From an uncultured Flavobacteriales bacterium (lineage in GTDB: Bacteria > Bacteroidota > Bacteroidia > CAIKAF01): a stretch of 7,233 nucleotides of DNA. Position 1 is the first letter of the stretch, and every line of letters begins with the position of its first letter. The stretch lies in the NCBI GenBank assembly GCA_937925455.1, contig CALEWF010000075.1:1-7233 (forward strand), in the 5' to 3' direction. The translations under genes and the position numbers were made by a program. A model generated the notes under the pieces. It was not told where the DNA came from. It made no database searches and saw only the letters and a list, made by a program, of their open reading frames with translations. This document shows, one piece after another, positions 7,041 to 7,233 of the stretch.

Positions 7041-7233
7041 TCTTTCCACTTTATATTACAACCAATGCTCGGAATCTGTTTTTCGGGAATCGGTTTTCCG
7101 GTAAGAAGGCAATCTAATACTAAACGTAAGTCCTTTCCTGTTACAGGCTTATCATTTTTAGGACGCGAATCATCCAATTGACCACGATATACGCATGTAT
7201 CATTGCTATCAAATACATTAAAATCGGGGGTGC
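7037..7233 (-). CDS. Thioredoxin/peroxiredoxin-like (AhpC/TSA-type) family protein, C-terminal part only
   Basis: The frame is open from the right edge to a TAA at 7037-7039, giving the last 64 residues. The fragment reads TPDFNVFD, CVYRGQLDDSRP, PVTGKDLRLVLDCLLTGKP and ends with PSIGCNIKWKE. This pattern is typical of the C-terminus of a thioredoxin-fold family (redoxin domain, about 180-220 residues) common in Bacteroidota and other bacteria. The bases just before TPD (GC, third position of that strand's preceding codon) fit the cysteine usual there. The N-terminal half, with the expected redox-active cysteine motif, start codon and promoter, lies outside the window, so catalytic competence cannot be judged. 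The family is generally assigned thiol-dependent redox roles. The specific substrate is not known from this fragment. It converges on the operon ending at 6985 and shares a terminator with it. Confidence 0.82.
   Translation of the reverse strand, partial: TPDFNVFDSNDTCVYRGQLDDSRPKNDKPVTGKDLRLVLDCLLTGKPIPEKQIPSIGCNIKWKE

Overview
The window looks like a piece of a Bacteroidota chromosome, probably from the Chitinophagales/Sphingobacteriales side. Three things point there. SecA is 1104 residues long, the enlarged form usual in that phylum. A large secreted protein ends in a type B (CHU_C, 'gliding motility-associated') sorting domain of the type IX secretion system (T9SS). The gene starts lack strong Shine-Dalgarno sequences, and the intergenic DNA is very AT-rich. 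The finer placement is inference.

Layout. Positions 1-115 hold a GC-rich (about 60%), structured, apparently non-coding stretch, followed by a short AT-rich spacer. Positions 143-3457 (minus strand) encode a complete SecA. Positions 3458-3815 form a divergent intergenic region, mostly very AT-rich, that holds a compact GC-richer island (3606-3666), an 11-bp direct repeat and one weak promoter candidate. Positions 3816-4223 (plus) encode a 135-residue exported protein of unknown function. Its stop codon overlaps by ATGA the start of a 921-residue modular surface or secreted protein (4220-6985, plus). A hairpin at 7005-7040 separates this pair from the 3' end of a convergent thioredoxin/peroxiredoxin-like gene (7037-7233, minus), which runs off the right edge.

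How the genes relate. SecA drives Sec-dependent export across the inner membrane. The two plus-strand genes both encode Sec-type signal peptides, and the larger product should then cross the outer membrane through the T9SS. No T9SS machinery gene lies in the window, so the proximity of secA to this pair is probably incidental. The pair itself looks like a translationally coupled operon of an unknown small exported protein and a multidomain T9SS cargo: a Cys-rich N-terminal domain, six Ig-like modules, two PKD-type modules and a sorting domain. It is the most interesting unit here, with the two unexplained GC-richer islands next.
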